From Jongsikchunia kroppenstedtii DSM 45133 (GTDB taxonomy: Bacteria; Actinomycetota; Actinomycetes; Mycobacteriales; Mycobacteriaceae), in the NCBI RefSeq assembly GCF_000380485.1, contig NZ_AQYG01000039.1, positions 50,836 through 114,835 on the forward strand: a DNA stretch of 64,000 nucleotides, read 5' to 3'. Under the pieces are notes generated by a model, which saw only the letters and a program-made list of their open reading frames with translations, had not been told where the DNA came from and searched no databases. The position numbers and the translations under genes are program-made. Position 1 is the first letter of the stretch, and each line of letters begins with the position of its first letter. Below, in pieces: positions 54,869 through 64,000 of the stretch.

Positions 54869-55351
54869 TTAATCAGCTGGGCTGCAGATCACAACGGGTA
54901 TCGAGCGCTCGGTCCATTCCTGGTACTGGTCGTAGTCGGCGTAGACCTCGACCAGACGCGGCCACAGCCGATCGCGTTCGGCCTGGTCGGCCGCGCGAGC
55001 GATCATGTCCCGCTTGATCTTTCCGATCTGCACGGTCACACGCGGATTGGCGACGATGTTGCCGAACCACATCGGGTTGGTCGCTCGGCCGCCCTGCGAT
55101 GCCACGAAGACGACGTTGTCGTCGTCGGACATATAGATCAGCGGCACGGTGCGCGGCTGTCCGGTCTTGCGGCCGGTGGTCGTCAGCAGGCAGACCGGCG
55201 CGGGCTTGCGCAGCCCGGCACCGATGCGCCAGGTCTTGCCGAGGCGCCCGCCGGTGCGGCGATACAGCTCGGTGTTGAGCCGCGAGCCCCACTTCATGCC
55301 GCGCTGGACGGCGTCCGAGTCGAGCTGGTCCGGCCGGGCCTTGCCGGTCAT
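54869..55351 (-). CDS. Deazaflavin (F420)-dependent nitroreductase family, Ddn-like
   Basis: A 160-residue split-barrel protein matching Rv3547 (Ddn). LLTTTGRKTGQPRTVPLIYM, VASQGGRATNPMWFGNIVANP and RVTVQIG are typical. F420H2 serves as reductant in this family. The start lies one base after the fadA5 stop, so the pair is one transcript and probably KstR-regulated, as in Rv3546-Rv3547 neighbourhoods. Confidence 0.88.
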   Translation of the reverse strand: MTGKARPDQLDSDAVQRGMKWGSRLNTELYRRTGGRLGKTWRIGAGLRKPAPVCLLTTTGRKTGQPRTVPLIYMSDDDNVVFVASQGGRATNPMWFGNIVANPRVTVQIGKIKRDMIARAADQAERDRLWPRLVEVYADYDQYQEWTERSIPVVICSPAD

Positions 55352-55352
55352 G

Positions 55353-56657
<1,305 letters not shown>

Positions 56658-56726
56658 AGCTGCGCTAAACGGGGTCCGGTGATTGACTGGAACTGGAACA
56701 TGTTCGCCTGCGACGGGAGCGCAGAA

Positions 56727-57950
56727 ATGGCCGCCATCGAATGCCCGTTTCATGACCTGACCGATCCGATGCGGATCGAGGCAGGCATCCCGTATGACGA
56801 TTTCGCCCGATTGCGGGCGACCGGAAAACTCAACTGGATGGAGCAGTCCGGCAGCGGCTTCACCGACGGCGGACTCTGGATCGCGTCGCGGCATGAGCAC
56901 ATCCTGGAGATCTCCAAGCGCAGTGATGTGTTCTCGTCCTGGCAGGACGGTGCCATCATCCGGTTCAGCGACGATGTCACCCGCGAGCAGATCGATATGA
57001 ATCGGCTGATCATGCTCAATCAGGACGCGCCGGAACACACCCGGCTGCGCAAGCTGATCGCCAAGGGATTCACGCCGCGCGCGGTGAGTGCGTTGCGCGA
57101 TGCGCTCACCGCCCGGGCGGAGAAGATCGTCGGTGCGGCCGCCGCCAAGGGCAGCGGCGACTTCGTGGCGGATGTTGCGGTCGAACTGCCGCTGCAGGCC
57201 ATCGCCGAACTCATCGGCGTGCCGCAGGAGGACCGCAGCAAGGTGTTCGACTGGTCCAATCAGATGCTCGCGCCGGAGGATCCGGATCTCGGCGTCGATA
57301 TGGACCCCATGGATCTGTCGGCCCAGGTGATGGCATACGCGTACAGCCTCGCCGAACTGCGGAAGGCCGATCCGCGAGACGACATCGTCACCAAGCTGGT
57401 ACATGCGGATATCGACGGGGAGAAGCTTGCTCCGGAGGAGTTCGCGTTCTTCTTCATCCTGCTGGCGGTCGCCGGCAACGAGACCACCCGCAATGCGATC
57501 AGCCACGGGATGAACGCCTTCTTCGACTTCCCCGATCAGTGGGAGCGGTACAAGGCCGAGCGGCCGTCCACCCTGGCCGACGAACTCGTCCGGTGGGCGA
57601 CCCCGGTGATCTGCTTCCAGCGCACGGCCCTGGAGGACTACGAACTCGGCGGGGTGACGGTCGAGAAAGGCCAGCGCGTCGGGATGTTCTACAGCTCCGC
57701 CAACTACGACGAGTCGGTCTTCGACGATCCATTCACGCTGAACGTCTTCCGGGACCCCAACCCGCACTTGGGTTTCGGTGGCCATGGTGCGCACTACTGC
57801 GTCGGCGCGAATCTGGCCCGGATGGAGATCGACATCATGTTCAACACGATCGCGGACCTGATGCCGGGCATCGCCCGCGCATCGGACGCGCGGCGGCTCC
57901 GCCAGGGCTGGATCAACGGCATCAAGGAACTTCAGGTCACCTACGGGTAG
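56727..57950 (+). CDS. CYP125-related cytochrome P450, copy A
   Basis: A P450 of 407 residues with the I-helix AGNETTRNAISHG, the ExxR region DELVRWATPV and the heme loop LGFGGHGAHYCVGANLAR with the axial Cys. It is closely similar to CYP125 but lacks the FDFT and PIWWN part of the N-terminus. The ATG at 56727 was chosen because GGGAG precedes it and because its start aligns with the ECPFHD/KCPFHE block of the other two. Likely hydroxylates a sterol or branched lipid; substrate not proven. Confidence 0.9.
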   Translation: MAAIECPFHDLTDPMRIEAGIPYDDFARLRATGKLNWMEQSGSGFTDGGLWIASRHEHILEISKRSDVFSSWQDGAIIRFSDDVTREQIDMNRLIMLNQDAPEHTRLRKLIAKGFTPRAVSALRDALTARAEKIVGAAAAKGSGDFVADVAVELPLQAIAELIGVPQEDRSKVFDWSNQMLAPEDPDLGVDMDPMDLSAQVMAYAYSLAELRKADPRDDIVTKLVHADIDGEKLAPEEFAFFFILLAVAGNETTRNAISHGMNAFFDFPDQWERYKAERPSTLADELVRWATPVICFQRTALEDYELGGVTVEKGQRVGMFYSSANYDESVFDDPFTLNVFRDPNPHLGFGGHGAHYCVGANLARMEIDIMFNTIADLMPGIARASDARRLRQGWINGIKELQVTYG

Positions 57951-57963
57951 GAGAAGCAGAGCA

Positions 57964-59181
57964 ATGACGTGTCCGATCAAGCACGACCTCACCGATCCGA
58001 TGCTGATCGAGGAGGGGCTGCCGATCGCCGAATTCGCGGCCGCCCGCAAGACGGGTGAGCTGCAGTGGATGGAGCAGGCCGGCAGCGGGTACGAGGACCC
58101 GGGCATGTGGGTGGCTACCAAACACGAGCACATCCGCGAGATATCCAAGCGCACCGACGTTTTCAGCACCTGGCAGAACAGTTCGATGGTGCGGTTCTAC
58201 GAGGGTGTCACCCGTGAGCAGATCGATGTCACGCGCTTCCTGCTGATCAATCACGACCCGCCGGAGCACACCCGACTGCGCAAGCTGGTGGCCAAGGGGT
58301 TCACCCCGAAAGCCGTTGGTGCGCTGGAGGATGCGCTGCGCAGTCGGGCGAACAAGATTGTGGCGGAGGCGAAGTCCAAGGGTTCGGGCGACTTCGTGGC
58401 GGACGTGGCGGTGGAGCTGCCGTTGCAGGCGATCGCGGAGCTCATCGGCATCCCGGATCAGGACCGCGAGCAGATCTTCCACTGGACCAACCAGATCATG
58501 GCCTACGACGATCCGGACCTGTCCGGCGGCGTCGACCCGATCGAGGCCAACGCCCAGATCCTCGGCTACGCATACCAATTGGCCGATGCGCGCAGCAAGG
58601 AGCCGGCCGACGACATCGTCACCTCGCTGGTGCAGGCCGATATCGACGGCGAGAAGCTGAGCCCGGAGGAGTTCGCCTGGTACTTCATCATGCTGTCGGT
58701 GGCCGGCAACGAGACCACCCGTAACGCGATCAGCCACGGGATGAACGCGTTCTTCGATTTCCCGGATCAGTGGGAACGCTTCAAGGCCGAGCGGCCGTCG
58801 ACGGTGGCCGACGAGATGGTGCGGTGGGCGACCCCGGTGATCTGCTTCCAGCGCACCGCGTTGTCGGACTACGAGCTCGGCGGCGTCATCATCAAGGCGG
58901 GGCAGCGGGTGGGGATGTTCTACAGCTCCGCCAACTATGACGACGCGGTCTTCGACGATCCGTTCTCGCTGAATGTGTTCCGGGATCCCAATCCGCACTT
59001 GGGTTTCGGCGGTCATGGCGCGCATTATTGTGTTGGCGCGAACCTGGCGCGGATGGAGATCGACATCATGTTCAACACGATCGCCGACCTGATGCCGGAC
59101 ATCACCCGGGCCGGCGATGCGCGTCGGCTCCGGCACGGCTGGATCAACGGAGTGAAGGAACTGCAGGTCGACTACGGCTGA
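57964..59181 (+). CDS. CYP125-related cytochrome P450, copy B
   Basis: A 405-residue P450 that is very similar to copy A over its whole length, with nearly identical DNA around the I-helix and heme loop (FGGHGAHYCVGANLARMEIDIMFN). It starts 13 bases after copy A, which shows tandem duplication within one operon. Motifs AGNETTRN, DEMVRWATP and the axial Cys are all intact, so it should be active. Confidence 0.9.
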   Translation: MTCPIKHDLTDPMLIEEGLPIAEFAAARKTGELQWMEQAGSGYEDPGMWVATKHEHIREISKRTDVFSTWQNSSMVRFYEGVTREQIDVTRFLLINHDPPEHTRLRKLVAKGFTPKAVGALEDALRSRANKIVAEAKSKGSGDFVADVAVELPLQAIAELIGIPDQDREQIFHWTNQIMAYDDPDLSGGVDPIEANAQILGYAYQLADARSKEPADDIVTSLVQADIDGEKLSPEEFAWYFIMLSVAGNETTRNAISHGMNAFFDFPDQWERFKAERPSTVADEMVRWATPVICFQRTALSDYELGGVIIKAGQRVGMFYSSANYDDAVFDDPFSLNVFRDPNPHLGFGGHGAHYCVGANLARMEIDIMFNTIADLMPDITRAGDARRLRHGWINGVKELQVDYG

Positions 59182-59249
59182 GGCCGGGCGGCCGGCCGTC
59201 ATGCGGGTCATTCGACCCAGCTGGGTATCGGAATCGCTTAGTGTGGCAG

Positions 59250-59268
59250 ACGAAATAGTTCGTTTCGT
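59250..59268. promoter_or_regulatory. Inverted repeat before the methyltransferase gene
   Basis: ACGAAA-N7-TTTCGT lies 21 bases before the methyltransferase ATG. It matches neither KstR nor KstR2, and it may be an independent operator. Confidence 0.4.
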
Positions 59269-59289
59269 GCCGCGCAAAGGAGATGCCCG

Positions 59290-60051
59290 ATGGCTGCAGT
59301 GACCGACCGTGAGATCCGCTCGATCCCCGGCTGGTTCTTCCGAACCGATTGGGCGATGTTCCGCTTCGCGTTATCGGAATCGGGGCGGCAGATCGCAGTG
59401 GGCGACCTGGCGGAAATCGGCGCCTACCTGGGTAAGAGTGCGGTGCTGATCGGCGAGTACCTGCGTGATGGCGAGGTCTTCACCGTCATCGATCTGTTCG
59501 GTGCCGAGTCCGACGACGCCGCGAACTCGGCTGAGAACGCGGCGCAGTATCCGGTTCTGACCAAGCGCAAGTTCGAGGACAACTACCGGCGGGTGCACGG
59601 CAATCTGCCGACTGTGATCCAGGCGCCGAGTTCCGAGATCACCGAGCATGCGGCGCAGGGGCGGCATCGTTTCGTCCACGTCGATGGGTCGCATCTCTAC
59701 GACCATGTGGCCGGGGATGTGACCGCCTCGCGCCTCCTTCTCGCGGAACAGGGTGTGGTGGTCTTCGACGACTACCGCACGGTGCATGCGCCCGGCGTCG
59801 CGGCGGCGGTGTGGCAGGCGATGGACGACGGCCTGAAGCCCTTCGCGGTATCGGAGACGAAGCTGTATGCGACCTGGGGCGATGCCGAGCCGTGGACGCG
59901 AGCCATCGACACCTGGATGCCGGCCAGTGGGTTGAATCACGAGGTCGACGCGATCGCCGGGCACAGCGTCTATCGGGTGTGGAGCCCGCCGAATATCGTC
60001 GGCCGGACGGCGATGTCGGCCTTCAACCTGGTGCAGCGGCTACGGGCCTGA
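59290..60051 (+). CDS. Class I SAM-dependent methyltransferase
   Basis: A 253-residue methyltransferase (Methyltransf_24-like). The SAM site is LAEIGAYLGKSAVLIGEYL, the acidic end of strand 2 is VFTVIDLFGAE, and FVHVDGSHLYDHVAGDV follows, as in macrocin or cephalosporin-type enzymes. A GGAG site precedes the ATG. It sits between the P450 pair and cyp125, which suggests that a P450-made hydroxyl is methylated, but this is context only. Confidence 0.78.
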   Translation: MAAVTDREIRSIPGWFFRTDWAMFRFALSESGRQIAVGDLAEIGAYLGKSAVLIGEYLRDGEVFTVIDLFGAESDDAANSAENAAQYPVLTKRKFEDNYRRVHGNLPTVIQAPSSEITEHAAQGRHRFVHVDGSHLYDHVAGDVTASRLLLAEQGVVVFDDYRTVHAPGVAAAVWQAMDDGLKPFAVSETKLYATWGDAEPWTRAIDTWMPASGLNHEVDAIAGHSVYRVWSPPNIVGRTAMSAFNLVQRLRA

Positions 60052-60139
60052 GTCGGCACGCAGAATTTTTTCGGCGGCGGTCCCGGAGTGGTGCATTGCA
60101 CAAAACTGGTGGCCAGCGAATGGATTCGATCGTCCAAAT

Positions 60140-60153
60140 TAGAACACGTTCAC
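60140..60153. promoter_or_regulatory. KstR-type box before cyp125, upstream site
   Basis: TAGAACACGTTCAC matches TnnAACnnGTTnnA except for the last base. It lies 123 bases before the cyp125 start. Confidence 0.7.
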
Positions 60154-60157
60154 TTTG

Positions 60158-60181
60158 GACGATAGTTCAGTTTCCGCAGGT
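60158..60181 (+). repeat. 24-base element shared with the first P450 promoter, copy 2
   Basis: This copy differs from 56634-56657 at one position. It begins four bases after the upstream KstR box, which is closer than in copy 1. Confidence 0.65.
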
Positions 60182-60218
60182 CAGTGGCTTTTTTCACACC
60201 GCGATGCTCTAATGGGTT

Positions 60219-60232
60219 TGTAACACGTTTCC
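60219..60232. promoter_or_regulatory. KstR-type box before cyp125, downstream site
   Basis: TGTAACACGTTTCC has the AACACGTT core and misses only the final A of the motif. The -10-like TCTAAT at 60208-60213 lies between the two boxes. Confidence 0.5.
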
Positions 60233-60275
60233 ATTCCGTTCGCGGGATGGGTTAGCCCAAACGAGGAGTAGTACC

Positions 60276-61520
60276 GTGACCGCTGCCAAGTGCCCGTTCC
60301 ATGAGCCCGGCTTCGACTTCACCAGCCCGGACCTGCTGGAGAAGGGTCTGCCCGCAGAAGAGTTCGCCGAGCTCCGCAAGACCGCGCCGATCTGGTGGAA
60401 CGCTCAGGAGCAGGGCAAGGGCGGCGGTTTCGCCGATGAGGGCTACTGGGTTGTCACCAAGCACGAGCACATCCGCGAGATCTCCAAGAACAACGAGCTG
60501 TGGTCGACGCACGAGAACGGCGTCATCATCCGGTTCGACGACGAGATGGAGCCCGAGCAGCTGGAGGTCACCAAAGACAACCTGCTCATCAACCAGGACC
60601 CGCCGACGCACACCCGGCTGCGCAAGCTGATCTCGAAGGGCTTCACGCCCAAGGCTGTTCACGCCCTCGAGGAGAGCCTGAAGGCGCGCGCGGAGAAGAT
60701 CGTGACCGAGGCCGCGGCCAAGGGCAAGGGCGAGTTCGTCCACGACGTCGCCGTCGAGTTGCCGCTGCAGGCGATCGCCGATCTGCTCGGCGTGCCGCAG
60801 GAGGATCGCGAGAAGCTGTTCAACTGGTCGAACTCGATGATGAACTACGACGACCCGGCCTTCACCGCGGATCCGCAGGTCGCGTCGATGGAGATCCTGG
60901 GCTACGCGTACCAGATGGCGGAGGCCCGCAAGCAGTGCCCGGCCGAGGACATCGTCACCACGCTGGTCAACGCGGACATCGACGGAGAGTCGTTGTCGGA
61001 GATTGAGTTCGGCTACTTCGTCATCCTGCTGACGGTGGCCGGCAACGAAACCACCCGTAACGCGATCACCCACGGCATGAACGCCTTCCTGGAGAACCCG
61101 GATCAGTGGGAGCTCTTCAAGCGTGAGCGTCCGGCCACCGCGGTCGATGAGATCGTCCGCTGGGCCACGCCGGTCAATGTCTTCCAGCGCACCGCCAAGG
61201 AGGACCTGGTCCTCGGCGGCCAGGAGATCAAGAAGGGCCAGCGCGTCGGAATGTTCTACGGCAGCGCGAACTTCGACGAAGAAGTCTTCGACGATCCGTT
61301 CACCTTCAACATCCTGCGCGACCCGAACCCGCACGTCGGGTTCGGCGGCCACGGATCGCACTACTGCGTCGGCGCCAACCTGGCGCGCGTCGAGATCAAC
61401 CTGATCTTCAACGCCATCGCCGACTACATGCCGGATATCACCAAGCTGGGCGAGCCGAAGCGGCTGCGTTCGGGCTGGATCAACGGCGTCACCGAGCTGG
61501 ACGTGGCGTACACCAAGTAG
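60276..61520 (+). CDS. cyp125: Steroid C26 monooxygenase CYP125
   Basis: A 414-residue P450 matching mycobacterial CYP125A1 (Rv3545c), which oxidises C26 of cholest-4-en-3-one to the acid that enters beta-oxidation. FDFTSPDLLEKGLP, APIWWNAQEQGKGGGF, AGNETTRNAITHG and the heme loop VGFGGHGSHYCVGANLAR with the axial Cys are diagnostic. The GTG start follows CGAGGAG. A 16-base-stem terminator lies just after the stop. Confidence 0.95.
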   Translation: MTAAKCPFHEPGFDFTSPDLLEKGLPAEEFAELRKTAPIWWNAQEQGKGGGFADEGYWVVTKHEHIREISKNNELWSTHENGVIIRFDDEMEPEQLEVTKDNLLINQDPPTHTRLRKLISKGFTPKAVHALEESLKARAEKIVTEAAAKGKGEFVHDVAVELPLQAIADLLGVPQEDREKLFNWSNSMMNYDDPAFTADPQVASMEILGYAYQMAEARKQCPAEDIVTTLVNADIDGESLSEIEFGYFVILLTVAGNETTRNAITHGMNAFLENPDQWELFKRERPATAVDEIVRWATPVNVFQRTAKEDLVLGGQEIKKGQRVGMFYGSANFDEEVFDDPFTFNILRDPNPHVGFGGHGSHYCVGANLARVEINLIFNAIADYMPDITKLGEPKRLRSGWINGVTELDVAYTK

Positions 61521-61534
61521 CGCCCCCAACAACT

Positions 61535-61574
61535 CTGGGTCGGACTCCGCTGGGGCTTGCGGAGTCCGACCCAG
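61535..61574 (+). terminator. Rho-independent terminator after cyp125
   Basis: A perfect 16-base stem (61535-61550 with 61559-61574) with a TGGGGCTT loop, followed by TTTTCTTTCT. It ends the cyp125 transcript. Confidence 0.9.
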
Positions 61575-61763
61575 TTTTCTTTCTGTGTGGATTCTCTAAG
61601 AAGTTTGGAACGATTTCGAGAATCTGTGTCAAGCCATGTTAGGTTGAGACGGTGTCGTGGAACTCGTCTCAGCGCTTGGCATTTGCGGCATCCTTGCTGG
61701 TTTCCGAGGCGGTGGTGGGCCGGTCGGGCGCGGCGGCTGCGCCTAGGCTCGTACTGCTAGTAT

Positions 61764-61773
61764 CCGGTACCGG
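61764..61773. promoter_or_regulatory. Palindrome at the lipoprotein-MmpL promoter
   Basis: CCGGTACCGG, flanked by CTAGTAT and TAGTAAC, lies 24 bases before the lipoprotein ATG. TAGTAT just before it could be a -10 hexamer, so a repressor bound here would block transcription. The regulator is unknown. Confidence 0.4.
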
Positions 61774-61797
61774 TAGTAACGCTGCAAAGGACTCCGT

Positions 61798-62286
61798 ATG
61801 ACGCCTGCTGTTGTCAGACCCGTCGCCACGACTGTTGTCGTGGGCATCGCCGTCACCTGCGGGCTGCTGCTATCCGGTTGCAGCACTGACGATCTGCAGG
61901 GCGGCAAGGTGCACTACAGCACCTATCCGCCGGTCAGCATGCTGCCGCCGAGCAGCCCGGGCAGCCCGGTGGTTCCGGCCGCCTTTCCCGCGGAGATTCC
62001 GGTGGTGAAGGGCCTGTATGCACTGCGCTCCGGGGCGGGCGGCACCCAGGTGCTGACGGTCACCGGCATCACGCCGGATGCGCTCGGCGATGCCCGAAAG
62101 CTGTTCATCGACGCGGGATTCGAGCCGCAGACCTTCGTCGGGCAAGAAGCGTTCATGAATACGCGGTATCTGGTGCTGCTCGGCAGCGAAGACCTGCCCG
62201 ACTCGTTCACCCTGACCTACACGGTCACCACGATGTCCATGCCGGGGATCGGTTCGATCCCGACGTCGATCCCGAAGCTGTTCTGA
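61798..62286 (+). CDS. Lipoprotein encoded before an MmpL transporter
   Basis: A 162-residue lipoprotein. The lipobox LLSGC puts the lipidated cysteine at residue 28, after a hydrophobic segment. The mature part starts with a Pro/Ser-rich linker (YPPVSMLPPSSPGSP) and then a folded domain. It sits three bases before mmpL, the place usually held by MmpS, which has one transmembrane helix and no lipobox. It is probably the extracytoplasmic partner of the transporter. Confidence 0.75.
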   Translation: MTPAVVRPVATTVVVGIAVTCGLLLSGCSTDDLQGGKVHYSTYPPVSMLPPSSPGSPVVPAAFPAEIPVVKGLYALRSGAGGTQVLTVTGITPDALGDARKLFIDAGFEPQTFVGQEAFMNTRYLVLLGSEDLPDSFTLTYTVTTMSMPGIGSIPTSIPKLF

Positions 62287-62289
62287 GTC

Positions 62290-64000
62290 ATGGCACATCA
62301 GTACAGCGCGACGTTCGAGCGTGCCGGTCGATTCATCGCCCGGCACGCGGTGGCGGTGATCCTGATCTGGGTCGCGATCGGCATCTCGGTGAATGTGGCC
62401 TGGCCGCAACTGGATCGAGTGGCCAACGAGCATTCGGTGAGTCCACTGCCGTCGGCGAAGGTGAGTCCGTCGCTGAAGGCCATGCGCGACATGTCGGAGG
62501 CCTTCGGGCAGAAGAATGCCGACAACGCGATCGTCATCGTGATGGCGAGCGATCGCGGCTTCGATCGCGAGGCGCAGTCGCTGTATGACGCCCTGATCCA
62601 TCGCCTGCGGGCCGACACCGGCAACGTCGCGTTCGTGCAGGACGTGCTGTCCAACCCGGATGTGCGGTCCAATCCCATTGCGCGCGACCAGGTCATGAGC
62701 AAGGACGGCAAGGCGTGGCTGGTGTCGGCGACGCTGCAGGGCGAGCTGGGCTCGCCGCAGTCCGCGCGCGCCAGCCGGCAGGTGAACAACCTGGTCGAGC
62801 ATACGTTCAAGGGGACGTCGGTGCAGGCCGAGGTCACCGGTGCCACTGCCACGACCACCGACATGGCCGCGGCCGGCGCCAGCGACATCATCAAGATCGG
62901 CATCATCACGGTGATCCTGATCAGCATCATCCTGCTGATCGTGTTCCGCACGCCGACAACGGCATTGCTGCCGGTGATCGTGATGGGCTTCAGCGTCGTG
63001 GTCGCGCGTGGTGTCGTCGCCGGGCTCGCGGACGCCGGGGCGATACCGATCTCGTCGGTGTCGGGCGCGTTGATGATGGCGGTCCTGATGGGGGCCAGCG
63101 TCAACTACACGGTCTTCCTGATCAGTCGCTATCACGAAAACATCCGGCGCGGTGAGAATCCCACCGACGCGCTGGCGCACGCGTGCGGCTCGATGACGCG
63201 GGTCATCCTGGCGACGGCGGCGACCGTGGCGATCGCCAACCTGGCCCAGCTCACCGCCAAGCTGAAGTTCCTCGCGGCCTCCGGCCCGTGTGTGGCGATC
63301 GCGATCGTCGTCGGGTTCCTCGTCGTCACCACGCTTCTCCCGGCCGTGCTCACGGTCGCGGCGCGCTTTGGCAAGTGCATGCCGGGTCCGGACCGCACCG
63401 GCCGCTACTGGCACCGGGTCGGCGTGCTGGTGGTGCGCCACCCGATCCGGGTCTTCGCGTTCAGCCTGGTGCTGCTGGTGACGTTGGCGACCGGGATGAT
63501 CTTCCTCAAGCCGTCCTACGACATGCAGGGCCAGCTTCCGCACAACGCCCCGTCCAACGCCGGAATCAGATTGCTCAACAAGCACTTTCCCGGAAATCGG
63601 ATGATGCCGCAGTTCGTGATGGTGCAGTCGAAATCGGACCTGCGCAGCCCGCAGGGGCTGGCCGACCTGGACCAGATGGCCGGTCGCATCGCGCAGCTGC
63701 CCGGGGTCGACAAGGTCGTCGGCATCACCCGCCCCGACGGCAACAAGTTGACCCAGGCGACGCTGGCCTGGCAGATCGGCTTCCTCGGTGACCAGATGGG
63801 TCGGCTGGGGCGCGACGCGTCCGATCAGCTTGGGCCGCAGATGGATCGGCTGACCAGAATCGCCGACGTGGTGTCGTCGATGATGTCCAATGTCGACACC
63901 GATCAGCTCGCGCGGCTGCAGCAGATGGTGCCGCAGTTGATGTCCATGGCGCAGCAGCAGTCGGGCCAGATCGACAAGTATCAGGGTCTGCTGGATCAGT
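62290..64000 (+). CDS. MmpL-family RND transporter, 5' part (runs off window)
   Basis: The first 570 codons of an MMPL-domain transporter. After a short cytosolic start there is TM1 (VAVILIWVAIGISVNVAW), a large extracytoplasmic loop, then a cluster of helices (about residues 205-345) and the start of the second loop. The helix carrying the proton-relay Asp-Tyr pair in MmpL3 reads MGASVNYTVFLISRYHE, so Asp is replaced by Asn (N272). It would export lipids or glycolipids across the membrane with its lipoprotein partner. Stop and second half lie outside the window. Confidence 0.88.
   Translation, partial: MAHQYSATFERAGRFIARHAVAVILIWVAIGISVNVAWPQLDRVANEHSVSPLPSAKVSPSLKAMRDMSEAFGQKNADNAIVIVMASDRGFDREAQSLYDALIHRLRADTGNVAFVQDVLSNPDVRSNPIARDQVMSKDGKAWLVSATLQGELGSPQSARASRQVNNLVEHTFKGTSVQAEVTGATATTTDMAAAGASDIIKIGIITVILISIILLIVFRTPTTALLPVIVMGFSVVVARGVVAGLADAGAIPISSVSGALMMAVLMGASVNYTVFLISRYHENIRRGENPTDALAHACGSMTRVILATAATVAIANLAQLTAKLKFLAASGPCVAIAIVVGFLVVTTLLPAVLTVAARFGKCMPGPDRTGRYWHRVGVLVVRHPIRVFAFSLVLLVTLATGMIFLKPSYDMQGQLPHNAPSNAGIRLLNKHFPGNRMMPQFVMVQSKSDLRSPQGLADLDQMAGRIAQLPGVDKVVGITRPDGNKLTQATLAWQIGFLGDQMGRLGRDASDQLGPQMDRLTRIADVVSSMMSNVDTDQLARLQQMVPQLMSMAQQQSGQIDKYQGLLDQ

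Noticed and set aside
61575..61797. Small gene between cyp125 and the lipoprotein gene
   Set aside because: A 67-codon frame at 61557 is rich in Arg, Trp and Ser and lies partly in the terminator; it lacks a ribosome-binding site. Region is better read as promoter DNA.

Overview
This window is chromosomal DNA from a high-GC actinobacterium of the order Mycobacteriales. The gene order matches Mycobacterium tuberculosis blocks (ppa-dacB-tilS-hpt-ftsH-fol-pan-coaX-lysS-lsr2, then the KstR/KstR2 steroid regulons). An Ag85-type mycoloyltransferase, an MmpL transporter and the KstR2 system point to a mycolate-containing organism. A Gordonia-like genus is the best guess, but the genus cannot be proven from the sequence alone. 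I saw no IS element, prophage, CRISPR array, rRNA or tRNA, and no gene-free stretch longer than 300 bases.

Layout. 0-10 kb: a secreted protein, FprA ferredoxin reductase, a membrane protein, a rhodanese with metZ, a DedA protein, a GntR regulator with a di-iron membrane hydroxylase, an isochorismate synthase, and a MarR regulator with an MFS exporter. 10-31 kb: conserved housekeeping genes, namely ppa, dacB, a zinc-metalloprotease-like protein, tilS, hpt, an amidase, an MFS protein, a secreted lipase, ftsH-folE-folP-folB-folK, two membrane proteins, a Rossmann protein with panC-panD-coaX, a rhodanese-like gene behind a Cys-codon leader, lysS and lsr2.

32.9-51 kb: genes for breakdown of steroid rings C and D (the KstR2 regulon). 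These are fadD3/fadE30-ipdF-fadA6, kstR2, ipdC-ipdB-ipdA-echA20 and two SDR genes. Three KstR2 operators are visible, and each overlaps a -10-like hexamer that is followed almost directly by a start codon. 38-44 kb: an apparently accessory island splits this regulon. It holds two inverted copies of an unusual cassette (a 34-43 residue Gly/Ser-tailed peptide, a strong hairpin, then a GNAT-like protein). The copies flank a secreted mycoloyltransferase and an isocitrate lyase/PEP mutase-family enzyme. I regard this as the best candidate for an undescribed system.

51-64 kb: a protein with a GyrA coiled-coil-like segment joined to a GNAT domain, a GlcD-type flavoprotein, a WS/DGAT acyltransferase, fadA5 with a Ddn-like F420 protein, three CYP125-related P450 genes with a methyltransferase gene between the second and third, and a lipoprotein gene followed by an MmpL transporter cut by the window edge. 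KstR-type boxes precede fadA5 and cyp125. Together the right half encodes uptake-side oxidation and beta-oxidation of the sterol side chain (CYP125, FadA5) and ring C/D degradation (FadD3, FadE30, IpdA/B/C/F, EchA20, FadA6).
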